A DNA stretch of 64,000 nucleotides, taken from positions 8,530,001-8,594,000 of the forward strand of contig JAXDDX010000006.1 of the NCBI GenBank assembly GCA_034670405.1, read 5' to 3'. Every line of letters begins with the position of its first letter. Within the stretch, counting starts at the first letter, position 1. This document shows positions 13,756 to 25,991 of this stretch, piece by piece. Source of the stretch: Hoplostethus atlanticus. Taxonomy: Eukaryota; Chordata; Actinopteri; Trachichthyiformes; Trachichthyidae. A model generated the notes under the pieces. The model did no database searches. It was not told where the DNA came from and saw only the letters and a list, made by a program, of their open reading frames with translations. Both the position numbers and the translations under genes were made by a program.

Positions 13756-16700
13756 TATAGATCTAACCAGCATAATAACAGAATGACATTACAGTCATAT
13801 TAACCTGATACAGATTAAATAAGGAGATGCTTCCTCTTGTGTTTCTCCTGTTTAAATAGTTAAATTGGATATAGCGGACTATCTCTGAGACAGCCAAAAC
13901 GGCGTACCGCTAGGAGGCTGCAGACGGTCAACAGATATCAACAGATATCAAGCAGTGCTTAAGGCCACCTGAAGGTTCTTCCTTCTCTTCCTGTCCGTTA
14001 TTTCATTCATTTTGATAAACTCAAAAAGCCCCACAGAGGCTGTTTTGGAAAGCCAGCAGGCTCCAGTGCTCGCTGCCTGCCTGGATATCCTGCTGCGTCT
14101 GGATGGCAGCCGCCATGTAAGCCATCCAGTCAGCCACCCCATCACTTGATTAAACAAATTATCATCATCAGAGTAATCAAGCCTTGCTCCCTGCCTGCCT
14201 GCCTCCATTACGCCATGGAAACTGGTCTACCCATAGCATGGAAAAGTTACAGATTGTCAAGTGAAGCAGTGGCCTTGGCTGATGTCACTGTCAGGAGTCA
14301 ATGAGAGAGATGAGAGAGCTCAGGAGCCAATGAGGGTTGTGTAGAGGCGGGTGCATGGCTGTCACATGGCTTCTATATTAACAAAATAGATCTAAAAAGC
14401 TTTTCATTTCAAATCACTTTTATTAGATTATTTTTGTGGATATTCAGTTTAAAACGTCCAAACCCCAAAGGCTATGAAAGACCACAACAACCACATCAGG
14501 CAGGTGAAGTGGATTTCCAGCGAAGGGGTCGAAAGGTCAACAATCCACCTGACCATGGACGTGACACATGCTGACCGGCAGCCTCTGTTTGTTTGGAGAC
14601 TTTTCCTTGAAATGTTCCACCCCCCCCCCCCCCATCCAAAGGGCTGTGTGGTCGCCCTTGAAAGGGAAGCAGGGAAATGAGCGTGTCAGTGGCATTTGCA
14701 TTTAAAATCAAAATGGATTCCATCTGACACGGTTCTCTCCGGTCTAAAGCCTCTCCCGGCTGAATAATAAACCCCCATCCCTCCCGCGTAATGGAGGACT
14801 GACTTCTGGGGCACCGAATGCAGCGTGGCACTCCGCTAAGAGGGTTTACAGTCGGCGTGGAGACCACAGATGGCTGTTAACAGAATGCATTAGTAAAGAT
14901 TAACTCGCCTGGTAGGATCACCACATCAATGCCTCCGATCACGGTAACGACCACGGCGGCGGGGGGAAGAGGGTGTGTGGGACGTTGAGGCTTGCTGCAC
15001 AATTAATAGTGTATTACAGTTTCAGCTTCCACGATAAATATTTTTAGACTATCGACACGCCGGCAACAGTTGAGACATTTCAGTTAGGATGCCCACTGTG
15101 GTTGCAGATAGTCAAGAGTGCATCCTCAAATCATCAACCACCATCACAATGTCTCCCACAGTAATTGGGATTAACATTTTAGCCGTGCAGCCCTGGTTTG
15201 ACCTGTAGTAGCAACTGGAAGCTCCACCGAGTCTCTTGTTTCGGGTCCAGCTATGTCCCCTTCCTGTATTTTCCCCCGGCTGCTCGCCACCGTTAGCTCA
15301 TTCAACCTCACAGGGTGAGTCACTGTCTGGACCGGGTTTGGTGATGCGGTCACAGTTTGGGCTTTCAAACATCGGACGCCTGCCACAACAGTACACAGGA
15401 ACATCTGGATACAGATTTGGGGTCTTGACATCATGGTTCCTCCAAATCAAAATAAGGAAATGAACCAAACCTCAACAAAGTCAGCAGTTACCATGGGCTT
15501 TGGAATAAAACAAGGATAGACAAATACTACTGTACGCCGAAAAAGAAGAACAGAAAATACAATGTTTTGCCAAGAATATGCAGCGTTGGAAATGGGGGCA
15601 CATTTTTCACGATGCAGAGAGAACGTTTGCAGGGCAAAAAACCTTATTAAGTTTTTACCTCTTGGGAAATAAGATTATTAAACCTTATTATGAAGTTACA
15701 AATACTCAAAAGGAAATTATTAAAAGGAGAACGCATTCAGGATATTGCATGGGGACAGGAATGGAAACACAACTACCTCCTGCCATCACAATGACGAACA
15801 CATCTCAATAAGGAATACTCACTGAATCAGGGCCTTTAAATCCACTAAGTTCACTAATGAATTTCCCTCTAAACCTCTTCAAGTTCCCCAAATACCCTCT
15901 GGAATCTGAGAATTTTCCCATGAAAACATCTCTAAATTAAAGAGCGTATGGAGTATAATTTGCGGTCGGTGATACACCCTGCTCAGAGAGCATGATTTAC
16001 ACCCTCCAGCTCGCTGCTGCTTTGAATCGAGTTGGAAGAAATAATGGAAACGCCACACATTTAGAAGAACATTTTTCTGCTTGGCGGAGTGCAGTGCGGA
16101 TTTCAATTAGGTGCCTTTTAGAAGCGATAAAACGTGCTCGTAAATATGAGCGAGCACAGATGTGTTAAATGTGCCGTGCTGTTTTCCACAGCAATCTGAG
16201 GAGTTGGATGGAAAAAAAAACAACCTAGCCGACGTCATGCCTTCATATATATCCACGATTTTTTGGACAATATACAGATGGAACACATCGGTCCCCCGGA
16301 TCATCGTCTATTCAGCAGAACACAGCCAACGATGACAACTTCCCCCCCCCGAGCAGCTTTCTGATTTCACTTCAACCTTTAACTAACAGACCAACAAACC
16401 CCAAACTGACCGCAATTTATTCTGCTGACATCTAATACGGCTCACGTAGCAGAAAATGTTTACCTCAGCCGGAGCTGTCCAACGTCAGAATTACAGCTTC
16501 GAATCGAAGTGACCTGATGCCATGTTTATGATGCTTTGTATTTGGTTTGACGGATGTGTACACTGTAAATTCTGCCAAACTATTACAATAAGGTACGCTA
16601 CCAGAGGGAGCAAAGTAATGGGCTTTCACCTCTCTGTTGCCACGCCTGCAAGATACTAAGTAATTTTGCCAGTGCATTACTTCAAAATGCCCAAATAGCA

Positions 16701-19599
16701 GTGAAAGCAGTTTGATGACAGCATGCTAAACACATTTTAAACATTTTTTTTTTTTTAAATCACAAAGGAAAAAAAAGTGAAAGCATGTGTTATCTGACAC
16801 CGTGACAGGAAAAGGGCCTTTTGCATTGCACCAATCCGGTTCCCCTGTCTCGGTCATCTCACCCCCTGCCAAGTTAGACACTTCTCACACCTCACGCAGC
16901 AAAGCAGCAGGCAGGTCCTGGCTTGGGAAAACTTGCACACCAAAAGGGAGACACAGTTCACACCCCCACCCACCCACTCTTCTCCCCTCCTCTCCCTCTT
17001 TATCTATGGGAGCCTACCTACCCAATCTGGAAAGCAGTAAGCAGTTAAAAAAGAGAGAGAGAGAGAGAGAGAAAGAAAGAAAACACACGTCTCATGCAGG
17101 GTTTTGCCCATTTCTCTTTGTCACCACCACAGACCCCCTCCCTCCCCCACTCCCCTCCAACACAATCCTGCCAAGGAAGTTTCCATTTGCTAAGCTAATT
17201 AAGTCAAAGGGAGAGAAATGAAAAGAGAGAGAGAGAGAGAGAGAAAGACGTGGGAGAAAAAGAGGCAGAGAGGAAGAGAACTGTGCATTTTCAACCAGAT
17301 TTCAGCGTCCACCATGCAGAGGGGGTCATGTCGTCCAGTGTCGTGGCCCCTGACTGTCTGCCTGCTGGGTGCATGGTGGCGGCGGCCCAACATAAACCAG
17401 TGCTGCTGTCACTGGTTTCGCTCTTGCCGGCCCGCCGCCTCTCGCTAATGTGTTTTCCCTATGCCTCGGAGGCTGGGATGACAGTGTATTTTAAACATGT
17501 GGCCATAAAAACGTGCACGTGCACACCCCACAAGCGCACGTAAAGCCGCCGACGCAAGTAAAGGGCACACAAACCTGGACATGTGCATGAACAGCACACA
17601 CACACACACACCAATGTACACAGCCAACACAGTTTGGGTATTTGTGAGTCTACTGGAATGTATGACTTATTGCCAAAGCAAGAACCTCTTCCAACTTCTC
17701 AACAAGAGAGAGAGAGAGAGAGGGGAGAGAGAGAGAGAGAGTGATAGCAGCCCCTTTCAAACAAACGCACATGCTTCCTGCAGATGTTGGTGAGTTCGAC
17801 GCAAGCGCTCACTTCTCGAGTGCCAGCGGAAGAAAAAGCGGGGTGCATCTTTCTCTTCATTCCTTCCAGCTGTCTGAGGGGGAATAATAATGCCACTGTT
17901 CTCAGGGTAACCCAAGACACAGTGGTAATGACAGGCAGCAGCTTGGCCACGGTGCTGGGATGGAGATGGAGAATAGCAAGAGGGGAGAGAAAAGAGAGGA
18001 TGAGAGGAAGAAAGTGTGTGTGTGTGTGTACTTGTGTGTTTATCTACCCATGCATGTGTGTGTGTGTGTGTGTGTGTGCGCCCAGTGACAAAACAAGAGT
18101 TCATGTGTGGACACAGATGGATTCGGGTTGGGGGTGGGGGGGGGGAGGTTTGCTGTCCTGCTTTCAGTGGCCCAGCAGCCTCCTGCCTTCTGTGGAGTCC
18201 ATTAGCGATTGCATAATGCTTGGCAGACAGGGACCACATGAATGCGTCTCTCCCCCCTGAAGGGTCGGACGGCAAGGGAGGTGGGCTTTTCTCTGCACAG
18301 CGAGAAACTCACTGTTCCCATGTGTGTGTGTGTGTGTCGGCGGTGGATTTACTGGGAGACCAAAAAATAGCACAAGGCAGCGGCTTTCCACCGGGCAGAC
18401 AAAACACAAACAGTCGCAGAGAGGAGGAGGAGGGGGAGCTGGTTGTGTTTTCAGTTTGGGGGATATTCTTGGTTGACGCAAAAATAAAAGAGTGTCATTA
18501 AAAATACAGCAGGAGAGGCTGCGGTAGCGGCGCAGCATCTGGGCTCTGCTTCTATGTGGGAGTATTGAAGTCCTTTCATTTATTTATTTTCTGTCCTTCA
18601 CTCTTTCCCTTTGTAACTCCTTCAATTTTTTATTTGTTCATTTCTTTCCTAATTCTTCTTTCCCCATCTTCCTTTCATCCTTTCCACTGAAGAATAAAGA
18701 GGGGAAATATTTTGTCCACCTGCCGCAGACACACATTTTACTAATTCATCATGAAGTAAATTAAAAATGATGCACTTAAAGATGAAACATATTGCTTTTA
18801 TCGCTGGAGAATGGGAAGAAAAGTCCCAGCGTTCGCACCCCCTTCACGCTCCGGCAGCCTCGTGCCACACAAGGACAAAAAGAGAAAAGAGTCACATTCA
18901 GTTCAAGCGAAAAGGTAATGTGCAGATTCGTAGGAAGTGGTCGTGCTTGTTATCAGCGGGAAAAGCGTTGAGTGACGTGCGTGCATGTGTGTGTGTGTTT
19001 GTAAGCATGTGTGTGAGTGATGTGAGTATTGTCTGGCTGAGTGCGCCAGGCCAGCCTCAGGTGAGGAAGCTGGCAGGTGATCAGGGTGAGAGAGCGGTCA
19101 GCTTCCGCCTCCACGCTTTTCATTTCATTATCGCCAAATCAGCAGAGACAAAACCACCCATCACCCAAGCCAGCAGATGAAACTCACACACCAGTCTGGA
19201 TACTGGATAGCAAAGCCTTCGGGATACACACACACACCCGCACCTTCCTCCTTCTCCTCCTCCTTCCTTCCTTCCCTCGTGGAAGTTTTGTCTTCATCCT
19301 TCAAATGATAGCGAGGATTTTCTCAGGCTTAGTGACTATCAGGGTTATGTCTTCCTTCTCGCTTATCTCGGGGGTTGTTTGTCACAGCAATCTGACCTTA
19401 TGTGCCCTTCCGAGAAAAGAATAACATCCTGCAACATCCTCATAAATGGAGGTCGGTCCGGAAAAAAAAAAAAATGTGACAGACGGGGGAAATCTCTTTT
19501 GTTGGATCCTAAAATCGCTTGAAATTGTAACAACAACACAGACATTCCATGAAATTTTGAGTCTCTCTCTCTATTCCCTCTCCTCTAACCTTCCACTTC

Positions 19600-19640
<41 letters not shown>

Positions 19641-20492
19641 TCCTCGACCGTCGGTGGAAGCCGGGAGGCTCACGCCAGGTCGGAGGCTGCTCTGAAGTGA
19701 TTCCTGCTGAGTCCGGCGTCAGGCAGAGTGACACAACACTCCGAACTCCCCGTAAATCACAGATGTGAGGGGAGGTGAACAACACCCACGCTTCTCACCA
19801 AAACATGACACAAATTACAGACCGTGACATCTGGTGACTGGCGCGCACCAAAACATCACGAGCCAAGCCTAGCCGGCCAAGTGTTCCTCCTCGTCCACAC
19901 AGTTTCTGCAAACAGACCTTTACAAAAGCCTGTCTGTCTGACTGAGGCCACTATGGATCCACCTCCACCTATTAGTTGACCGTCAAGTAATAGAGGCAAC
20001 AGCATGCCAATCCCTAAATGTAGCATGCTCCCAGTGGTTTTCTGCTATTCCCTAGCTGGTTCCATTCAGCAAAAACAGCATTTTCTGTCAAATTCAACAT
20101 AGTAGGCAAGCAAGTAGGCAAACAAACAGACAAACTGGAATCAAATAGCATGCACAGTATTTAGAGTACATTCAATCCTAACTATTTTGTATGATCTTAT
20201 TGGGCTTGGTGATCGAATCTCATCGTTTCCAGAAGCTGTGATTTGGTGTTTTGCACACAGCAGGTCCCATCTGCATGGCAGCAATAGTCACCGAGTGTCA
20301 TTGTACCCCAGTGTTGCAGTGGGGTAATTCAAATCCGGGCAGACGAGCCTGGAGCAGGTTATCAACCGCATGCCACTTGATTGTGCCAACCAGTGCCAAT
20401 ATCGAGAATCAATGCCAAGTGTCAAGTTCCATTGAGGCAGATTTGCCTTCAGCTGCTGCATGGGACACAGATAAGGGGAGGTGGATATTGAT

Positions 20493-20497
<5 letters not shown>
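13756..20497. other. non-coding DNA with scattered simple repeats
   Basis: A C14 run at about 14,622-14,635, (GA)n at 17,054-17,072, 17,225-17,243 and 17,706-17,740, (GT)n at 18,014, 18,055 and 18,321, and (CT)n at 19,604-19,634. The frames in this region show no family motifs and no paired splice sites with recognisable protein. Confidence 0.4.

Positions 20498-20526
<29 letters not shown>
20498..20526. repeat. (GT)n microsatellite
   Basis: About 14 GT units. Confidence 0.95.
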
Positions 20527-20527
<1 letters not shown>

Positions 20528-21912
20528 ACAAAAGAGTTATTATGATGAACCTACACTGGTGGGGTGGCTCATATTTTGCCACAGTAAGGTGGATTCCTGA
20601 ATAATTTGAGAGCAAAGATCATGGGATATTATGTGGGCTTGGTCTAGTTGCTTGATCCTCTGAGATTACACAGAGGCTGACAAGTAAAGTTCAGTGAAAG
20701 AGTGGCGTGTGGACAGCCTGGTATCTCTGAAAAGCATGCACTCTGGGGGTGACCTCATGCACAACAATGACTCATTAAAACAATGGTGTCTGATTCAGCT
20801 AATTGGACAAGCGGTTCTGAGAAAGAGGAGGAGGAGGCACTGCAGCCAAGCGACAAGTCACAACCCACAGAGAAACTACGGGGGAGGGAGGGGGTGCAGT
20901 TATGACAGAGGCTGCACATGAAAGTGACAAAATTTGACGGGCTTCCAAATCCTGTCTCATGTCATGCCAACAACCCAGCCAATTTGCAGTGTGATATTCA
21001 CTCCAGTGGAGCCTCCAAACTATATGACTTTAGGCGCACACACAAAAAAAGTTTGATCACGTGAGCCCTGCTGCTTTACATGTCACAACAATTCAATGCT
21101 GTCCCAAATGAAGAAGAAGTGGTCAGCCTAGTGAAAAGCATTGCATGGCAGGGCTGTCTGGTGGGCTGCACGGCTCCAATAATGATGAGATTGATTTAAT
21201 AAGGCATCAGTTTCACTCAGAGCCTCAACGTCCAGCTGACTCAACATCCCTAACGAGAAATCTCTATATTCCCGTGGGGACTCATAGTGGCTCTGTTGTA
21301 CTCAACAGTCAGTACTTTCTGGTATTTTGTTATTTCGCATGGTACTGCTATAATATTCCTATGGGGGCTTGTAGTTTTTCTGTGATATATGTAAAGCATC
21401 CTTTTAAAATCCACAGCCTTGAGACAGGTATTAAAGAAATACTGAAAGCAAAAAAAAAAAAAATCGATTTAACTGAATCGACGTCCGCAGGTTCTTGTAT
21501 TTTTTGAGCAGCTTGCCACGTACTCGTCCGTGTATTTTAGTAGTACTTCATATGGCATAAACGCACAATATGACCTTTGCAGTGTGTGGAAACCCCGTGC
21601 GTGGTTGTCAAATGCAGAGACTTAACGGGAAACTTTATTGTTCGCCTACCGCTGGAAATATGCCGAGCAGACTTCTCGGTAAAAAGAAACTACACGCATC
21701 AAGCCTTCCTCGTGCGTATTCCATCAAAGTACCTTCACGTTTCTAAACAAAAGAGACGGGGGGAAAAAACACCACCAAGCAAGCCGCAAATGCTCCCACT
21801 CCTTCGCAGTGTGGTGAAACAAACATAAAAGCAGTGAGTGGTCTCCGGGTCCAAGTTGCTCTCCCCCCCGCGAGCTATTACCCCCTTTTAAGTTTGCTTT
21901 CCAAAAACTTAC
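20527..21912. other. unique DNA next to sdc2 exon 1
   Basis: No repeats of note and no exon. It is the 5' part of sdc2 intron 1, a usual location for intronic enhancers, but no specific site can be named. Confidence 0.4.
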
Positions 21913-21972
21913 CCGTTCCCCGGAGAGGAAGGCTGTCAGTCCGAGGGTCAAAATTATCCAAACGTTCCTCAT
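21913..21972 (-). CDS. sdc2: syndecan-2 exon 1 (signal peptide exon)
   Basis: The exon reads MRNVWIILTLGLTAFLSGER and is followed directly by a consensus donor GTAAGT in phase 0. The sequence closely resembles the start of vertebrate syndecan-2, which shares the MR-x-x-WI-x-LTLGL pattern and is also cut soon after the signal peptide by a very long first intron. Syndecan-2 is a type I membrane heparan sulfate proteoglycan of the cell surface, involved in growth-factor binding and matrix adhesion. Only the secretion signal is encoded here. The ectodomain with Ser-Gly attachment sites, the membrane segment and the cytoplasmic tail must lie at coordinates below 1 on this strand, and I found no further syndecan exon in the window. 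The first ATG is preceded by a GA-rich leader. Another secreted protein with a similar signal peptide cannot be excluded from 20 residues, but the match is specific. Confidence 0.75.
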
Positions 21973-22620
21973 TATTCCTTTTTTTCACTTCAAACGTGAT
22001 GATTTACGGGCAAAATGTCAATGCTTCCCCCTTCTTTCTTTCCCCCTCTCGCTCTTTCTTGCACCCTTCAGCTCCAACTCCTGCCGCTTCTCTCTCTCAG
22101 GAGTGGGATCCCACCGGATACGTGTTGCGTTTTGGTTATTCCTCCCCCTCGCGCTCTCTCTCGCTCTCTCTTTCTCTCTCGCTCGCTCTCTCCAGGCACT
22201 TTTTTTCCTCCTGACAAATAATACGCAACTATGCACAGCTAATAATAATAATAATAATAACGAGGTCCTCCGCACACCGCGTCAGATAAGCCGTTTTGAA
22301 ATCCGCACGAGATATCTCCCCCCGTGTTCACTTGAAATAATGAGGACAAAAGTGTGAGCACGACTGACGCTCCGTCGGTGCGCTCTGTTCGGCCATGTCA
22401 CCGCGTCACGCGCTGGAGAGAGAGCGAGATAGAGAGAGAGAGAGAGAGGGGAGGGAGAGGGAGGAAGAGAGAGAGACCTTGCAAAGAAAGTCGTATAGTA
22501 ATTCTGAATTACAGGAATATCATAGTGATACCACAGGGGACTGAAAAACACGGAGGACGATAAGGTCGCTGCTGTGCACCACAGACACGTTATAACCCCC
22601 GACAAGAATGTTACAGGAAT
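21973..22620 (-). promoter_or_regulatory. sdc2: probable sdc2 5' leader and promoter region
   Basis: Upstream of the sdc2 start codon the minus strand carries a purine-rich GA leader (about 22,020-22,200), a short (TAA/TTA)n run near 22,240-22,260, then a stretch richer in CpG at about 22,260-22,420 with a GCGTCACGCG element near 22,400. The (GA)n block at 22,418-22,480 follows. There is no clear TATA box. This fits a CpG-type promoter for a broadly expressed gene. The transcription start cannot be fixed from sequence alone. Confidence 0.4.
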
Positions 22621-25407
22621 ATTGTGGTGATCTTTCTATGGGGAGGTCTGAGCGACAAGCTTGAGGAAATGATTGACAGCTAGTTCAACCGTTTGGTCCA
22701 CAACTTTATTCACTCACTAAATTAAAAAAAAAGAAATCCACAGATTATAAAGCAATGATGCTGTGAATGCATCTGACCGGTCGTTACTGCTGTAGTTTTT
22801 ATATCTATGTGTATACAATCTTTTTAAGGAGAAGTAGGTCTAATAATAATGAAATCAATGCACCAGTCTTCATCTTTGGATGTAGCACACACCCTCCCTC
22901 CCCTGGACTAAAAAAATAAATCGTAATCCCATTGAGAATGCAGCACTACAGAGGTTAGTTGGAATGAAGGAATGAAACACTATAGGAGTTACATCTGTTT
23001 TGGCTGTCCCGAGTCCAGTGGAGGATCTCCACTACTTATGGACACAGTCGCCCCCTGCTGGTATAAACCAAAGTCGTTGCCATCACTCTGAGACTATCTG
23101 AAGCCTGCTGTGTGTTTTAAGGACTCAAGCAGTTGACAAGAATGGAGACGTAGAACTCTTCATGTACATTATCTTAAGAGATTGCGCAACATATGGACTT
23201 TACTAATCCATACCATAATTTCAAATGAGCGCTTTACATTTGAGAGGTGATTTATTTTGCGGGTGTCGAATGACAAAGCTGTGATTTATTCCCACATGGT
23301 TATCCAGTGATGACGGGCTTGCTGGCAGAGCCCTGACAGCCCTCCTCGGTCAGATTCCAAGAACGCGAGGATGCTTCCAGGATGCTAGAAAACGGCATTT
23401 TCCCAGAACCATTTGAAAGCCAATGGTCCCACCCCATAATAGCCTGCTCTTTGTGCACAGTAAACCCTCAAACCTTATGAAACTGTCTCAAGTACAGAGG
23501 CAGGCCTCCCCTTGGCCTCAAACTAAGTTCCTTGCCGCCCCTGTCATTGTTGAATATAGATTACAGGCAGGAGGTCTTTTTACACGAAGCGACTTCCTTC
23601 AAATGCAGAAACTATCCAAAATCTTAGATGTACCCATGACAATTTGGCTGAAATGTGAGTATACTCTATAGACCTTGGTGAGGGAGGTGGGTTTACTTTC
23701 TAATACTTGCATATACCCTCAACTCCACTGCTGGATTCAGCCATGTGATATCACACGTGGAAATGGAGATTTATTTCCAGAAATGTGACCGTATGAGTCC
23801 GTATGACCTTAGGACATTAGCTGGGTTTTATTGCAAGGGGCCTTAGCATAACACACTTTTGAATCCCCCCACTGTGACCTAGTTGAGCCAATTCACTTTT
23901 AACACTCAGAGGGAAAGAGAAGTGAGTCACCGCTGGGTGAAAACCTCTCCTCTTGAAAAAGTAAAACTCATATTGTGATTTTCACAGCAAGATGGGGGCA
24001 CAGACGGATGACGACATGTACCGTCAAAAGTGAAAGGTTGGTGTTACCTTAACAAGCTGAGGTAAAAGAGCAATGAAGTTTTATGACTAACTAGTTCACA
24101 AGGTATCATCAGATTAAAACAAATCTATCGAATTGACTGTACATACTGCTATATATGATGTTAAGAGTGCAGTATAATTCATTTCCCACAGGAAATTCTC
24201 TTCACCACGGACAAGCTGGACGGCAACAATCATCCTGAGTTCAGTAATTGCTGCATTGCACAAGGTCAAAGGTAGCCAAAAGGAAGCTCTTCGGGATTAA
24301 GGATTATGATTCCGATCAGCTTTTCCCCGTTGTTCCTGCTACATGTCCTGAATGAGTACAGATGTAAAGTGTTTGACCCGCCTGCTCCACCTGCCACCTC
24401 CACCTACCGTCATGATGATTCAGTCAGTCCAGGGCAAAGAATGTGCTGATTGACAAGGCCGGTTTTAGTCTGTCAGTATATGATTGCTTATCTGGTATTA
24501 CCCACACTGCACTGGAGGAGGAGGAGGAGGAGACGAAGCAGGAGGGAGAAGAGGAGAGGGAGAGGTGAAGTGATGTGAAGTTAGCAGAGGAGGAGGACGA
24601 AGAAGACATAGAGGGGGAGGACGAGGATGAGGTGGAGGGGTAACAGGTCCCATTTGTCATCTGTCCCGATCCCCATTGGGCCTGCATCCATAAATTCCCT
24701 GGTTCCTGTCAAATTGCTCATCCTCAATGACCCGAAAAGGCCAAACTGATTCAGCATCAGAAACTCCTCCGACTGGGAGCTTCGATGCCAGCAGGGCCCA
24801 AGAAAAATAACTGTTCAAAACATCTTTAAAATTTGGGGGAAATTGGTTAGTGCTTGACTTGATGGCGCTGACTTCTGTGGACGTCCAAGCGGCAATTTAA
24901 ACCAAGAGCGCTTGAAATATTGGAAACTGTTTTAAAGTATATGTTTGGCCCATCCCCCATCATAATGCCCAAGCTGCTCAGGCCTCCTCCTCCTCCTCCT
25001 CCTCCTCCTCCTCAAAGGGCTTAACTCTAGTCCTGGCGTCCCAGATTACCCAGCCAATTAGGGTGAAGACAAAGCCTCTTCTGCCACCAAGCCTGGCTAG
25101 GGAGTGGTGTGTGTGTGTGTGTGTGTGTGGATGAGTGTGGTGCTGGTTCTTTCTATTGTCGGTATGGCATGAGGCAGCACAAGGACACAGAATGAATCAG
25201 CAGTCTAAATGGGAGCCCTCAGGCGTCTCAAATAAAGGAGATGCACACTGGTCAAGACGACACATAATCTCAGGCTGTATAATCTGGTCTCACGTGCGGT
25301 GAATTATGGATGTGATGACTTCCGTCGGTTCAATAATGAATTCAACTTGTTTGAGTCGATCTAAAGAAAGTGAAAGTCTTTCAACGTTGTTATAGCTTTC
25401 ATTATAT
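22621..25407. other. intergenic: sdc2 promoter to ppp1r36 3' end
   Basis: No supported exon. The stretch holds an AT-rich unique region (22.7-24.4 kb), a GGA-rich run at 24,510-24,640 that yields spurious Ser- or Glu-rich frames, a (TCC)n at 24,986-25,013 and a (GT)n at 25,106-25,129. Confidence 0.5.
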
Positions 25408-25413
25408 TTTATT
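25408..25413 (-). terminator. ppp1r36: ppp1r36 polyadenylation signal AATAAA
   Basis: A canonical AATAAA lies on the minus strand about 280 nt downstream of the ppp1r36 stop. A (CA)-rich stretch at 25,640-25,685 lies in the inferred 3' untranslated region. Confidence 0.5.
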
Positions 25414-25690
25414 CAACAGCACCACCAGCTGGCAAAAAGAGGCCGATTGAAATTCAGAGGCAAAAAAAAACACAAATATGGTGTTTTTTTAATGATAGTT
25501 TAGGGAAGTGAAAATGAGGCAAAGATCAAGCATCATGTATAGGAAAACCCAGCTATCACCAAAATGTCTCTTTCTGTTTGACCCGCTGAAGAACGCTTTT
25601 GCAACTCACATGAAAACAGTCCTCTTTATGCCAATGGAAGTGCACACTCACATACACACATATACACACACTCATACACACACAAACGTG

Positions 25691-25991
25691 TCATTCAGTA
25701 TCTGAGGTCACTGCCTCAGTGGTGGCTCTGGAGATCCCAGTGGTCGTGCGGCTGGTGCTGCCACGTCTGTCGATGCCTGCTGACTTGGGGGTCACGAAGG
25801 ACGACTTGCCGCCTCGAACGTGGACGCCGGGGCGATCGTTGCTGTCGTCGTTATCGTGAATTTCATCTGCGTCGTCGTCCTCATCGTCGTCCTCATCGTC
25901 ACCGTCCTCGTCCCTGTCTTTTTTCTTGGCTCCTTGGGGCATCAGGGTAGTGCAGCTGAACTGTCTCAGTGGCTTGCCAAGAATCCCAAAG
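25691..25991 (-). CDS. ppp1r36: ppp1r36 exon 10 with acidic tail and stop
   Basis: Acceptor TATGTCACCAG. It encodes FGILGKPLRQFSCTTLMPQG, then an acidic run of Asp and Glu (minus-strand codons at about 25,835-25,920) and a Ser/Thr-rich end. The acidic run is coded by GAC/GAT/GAG repeats, so its length may vary between individuals. The stop codon is at 25691-25693. Confidence 0.85.

Larger units (their letters stand above)
1..21912 (-). other. sdc2: inferred sdc2 intron 1 (partial)
   Basis: No exon with a splice-consistent reading frame was recognised in these 21.9 kb. Because the sdc2 first exon ends with a donor at 21,912 and no exon 2 is seen, the stretch is read as part of intron 1. The open frames longer than 60 codons here translate (CA)n/(GT)n or (GA)n tracts or are isolated frames without recognisable protein features. 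A small unrelated nested gene could still be missed. Confidence 0.55.

Noticed and set aside
22018-22275. Minus-strand frame opening MRRTSLLLLLLLAVHSCVLF, signal-peptide-like
   Set aside because: The leucine run comes from a (TAA/TTA)n repeat and the rest from GA-rich sdc2 leader; there is no donor in phase.
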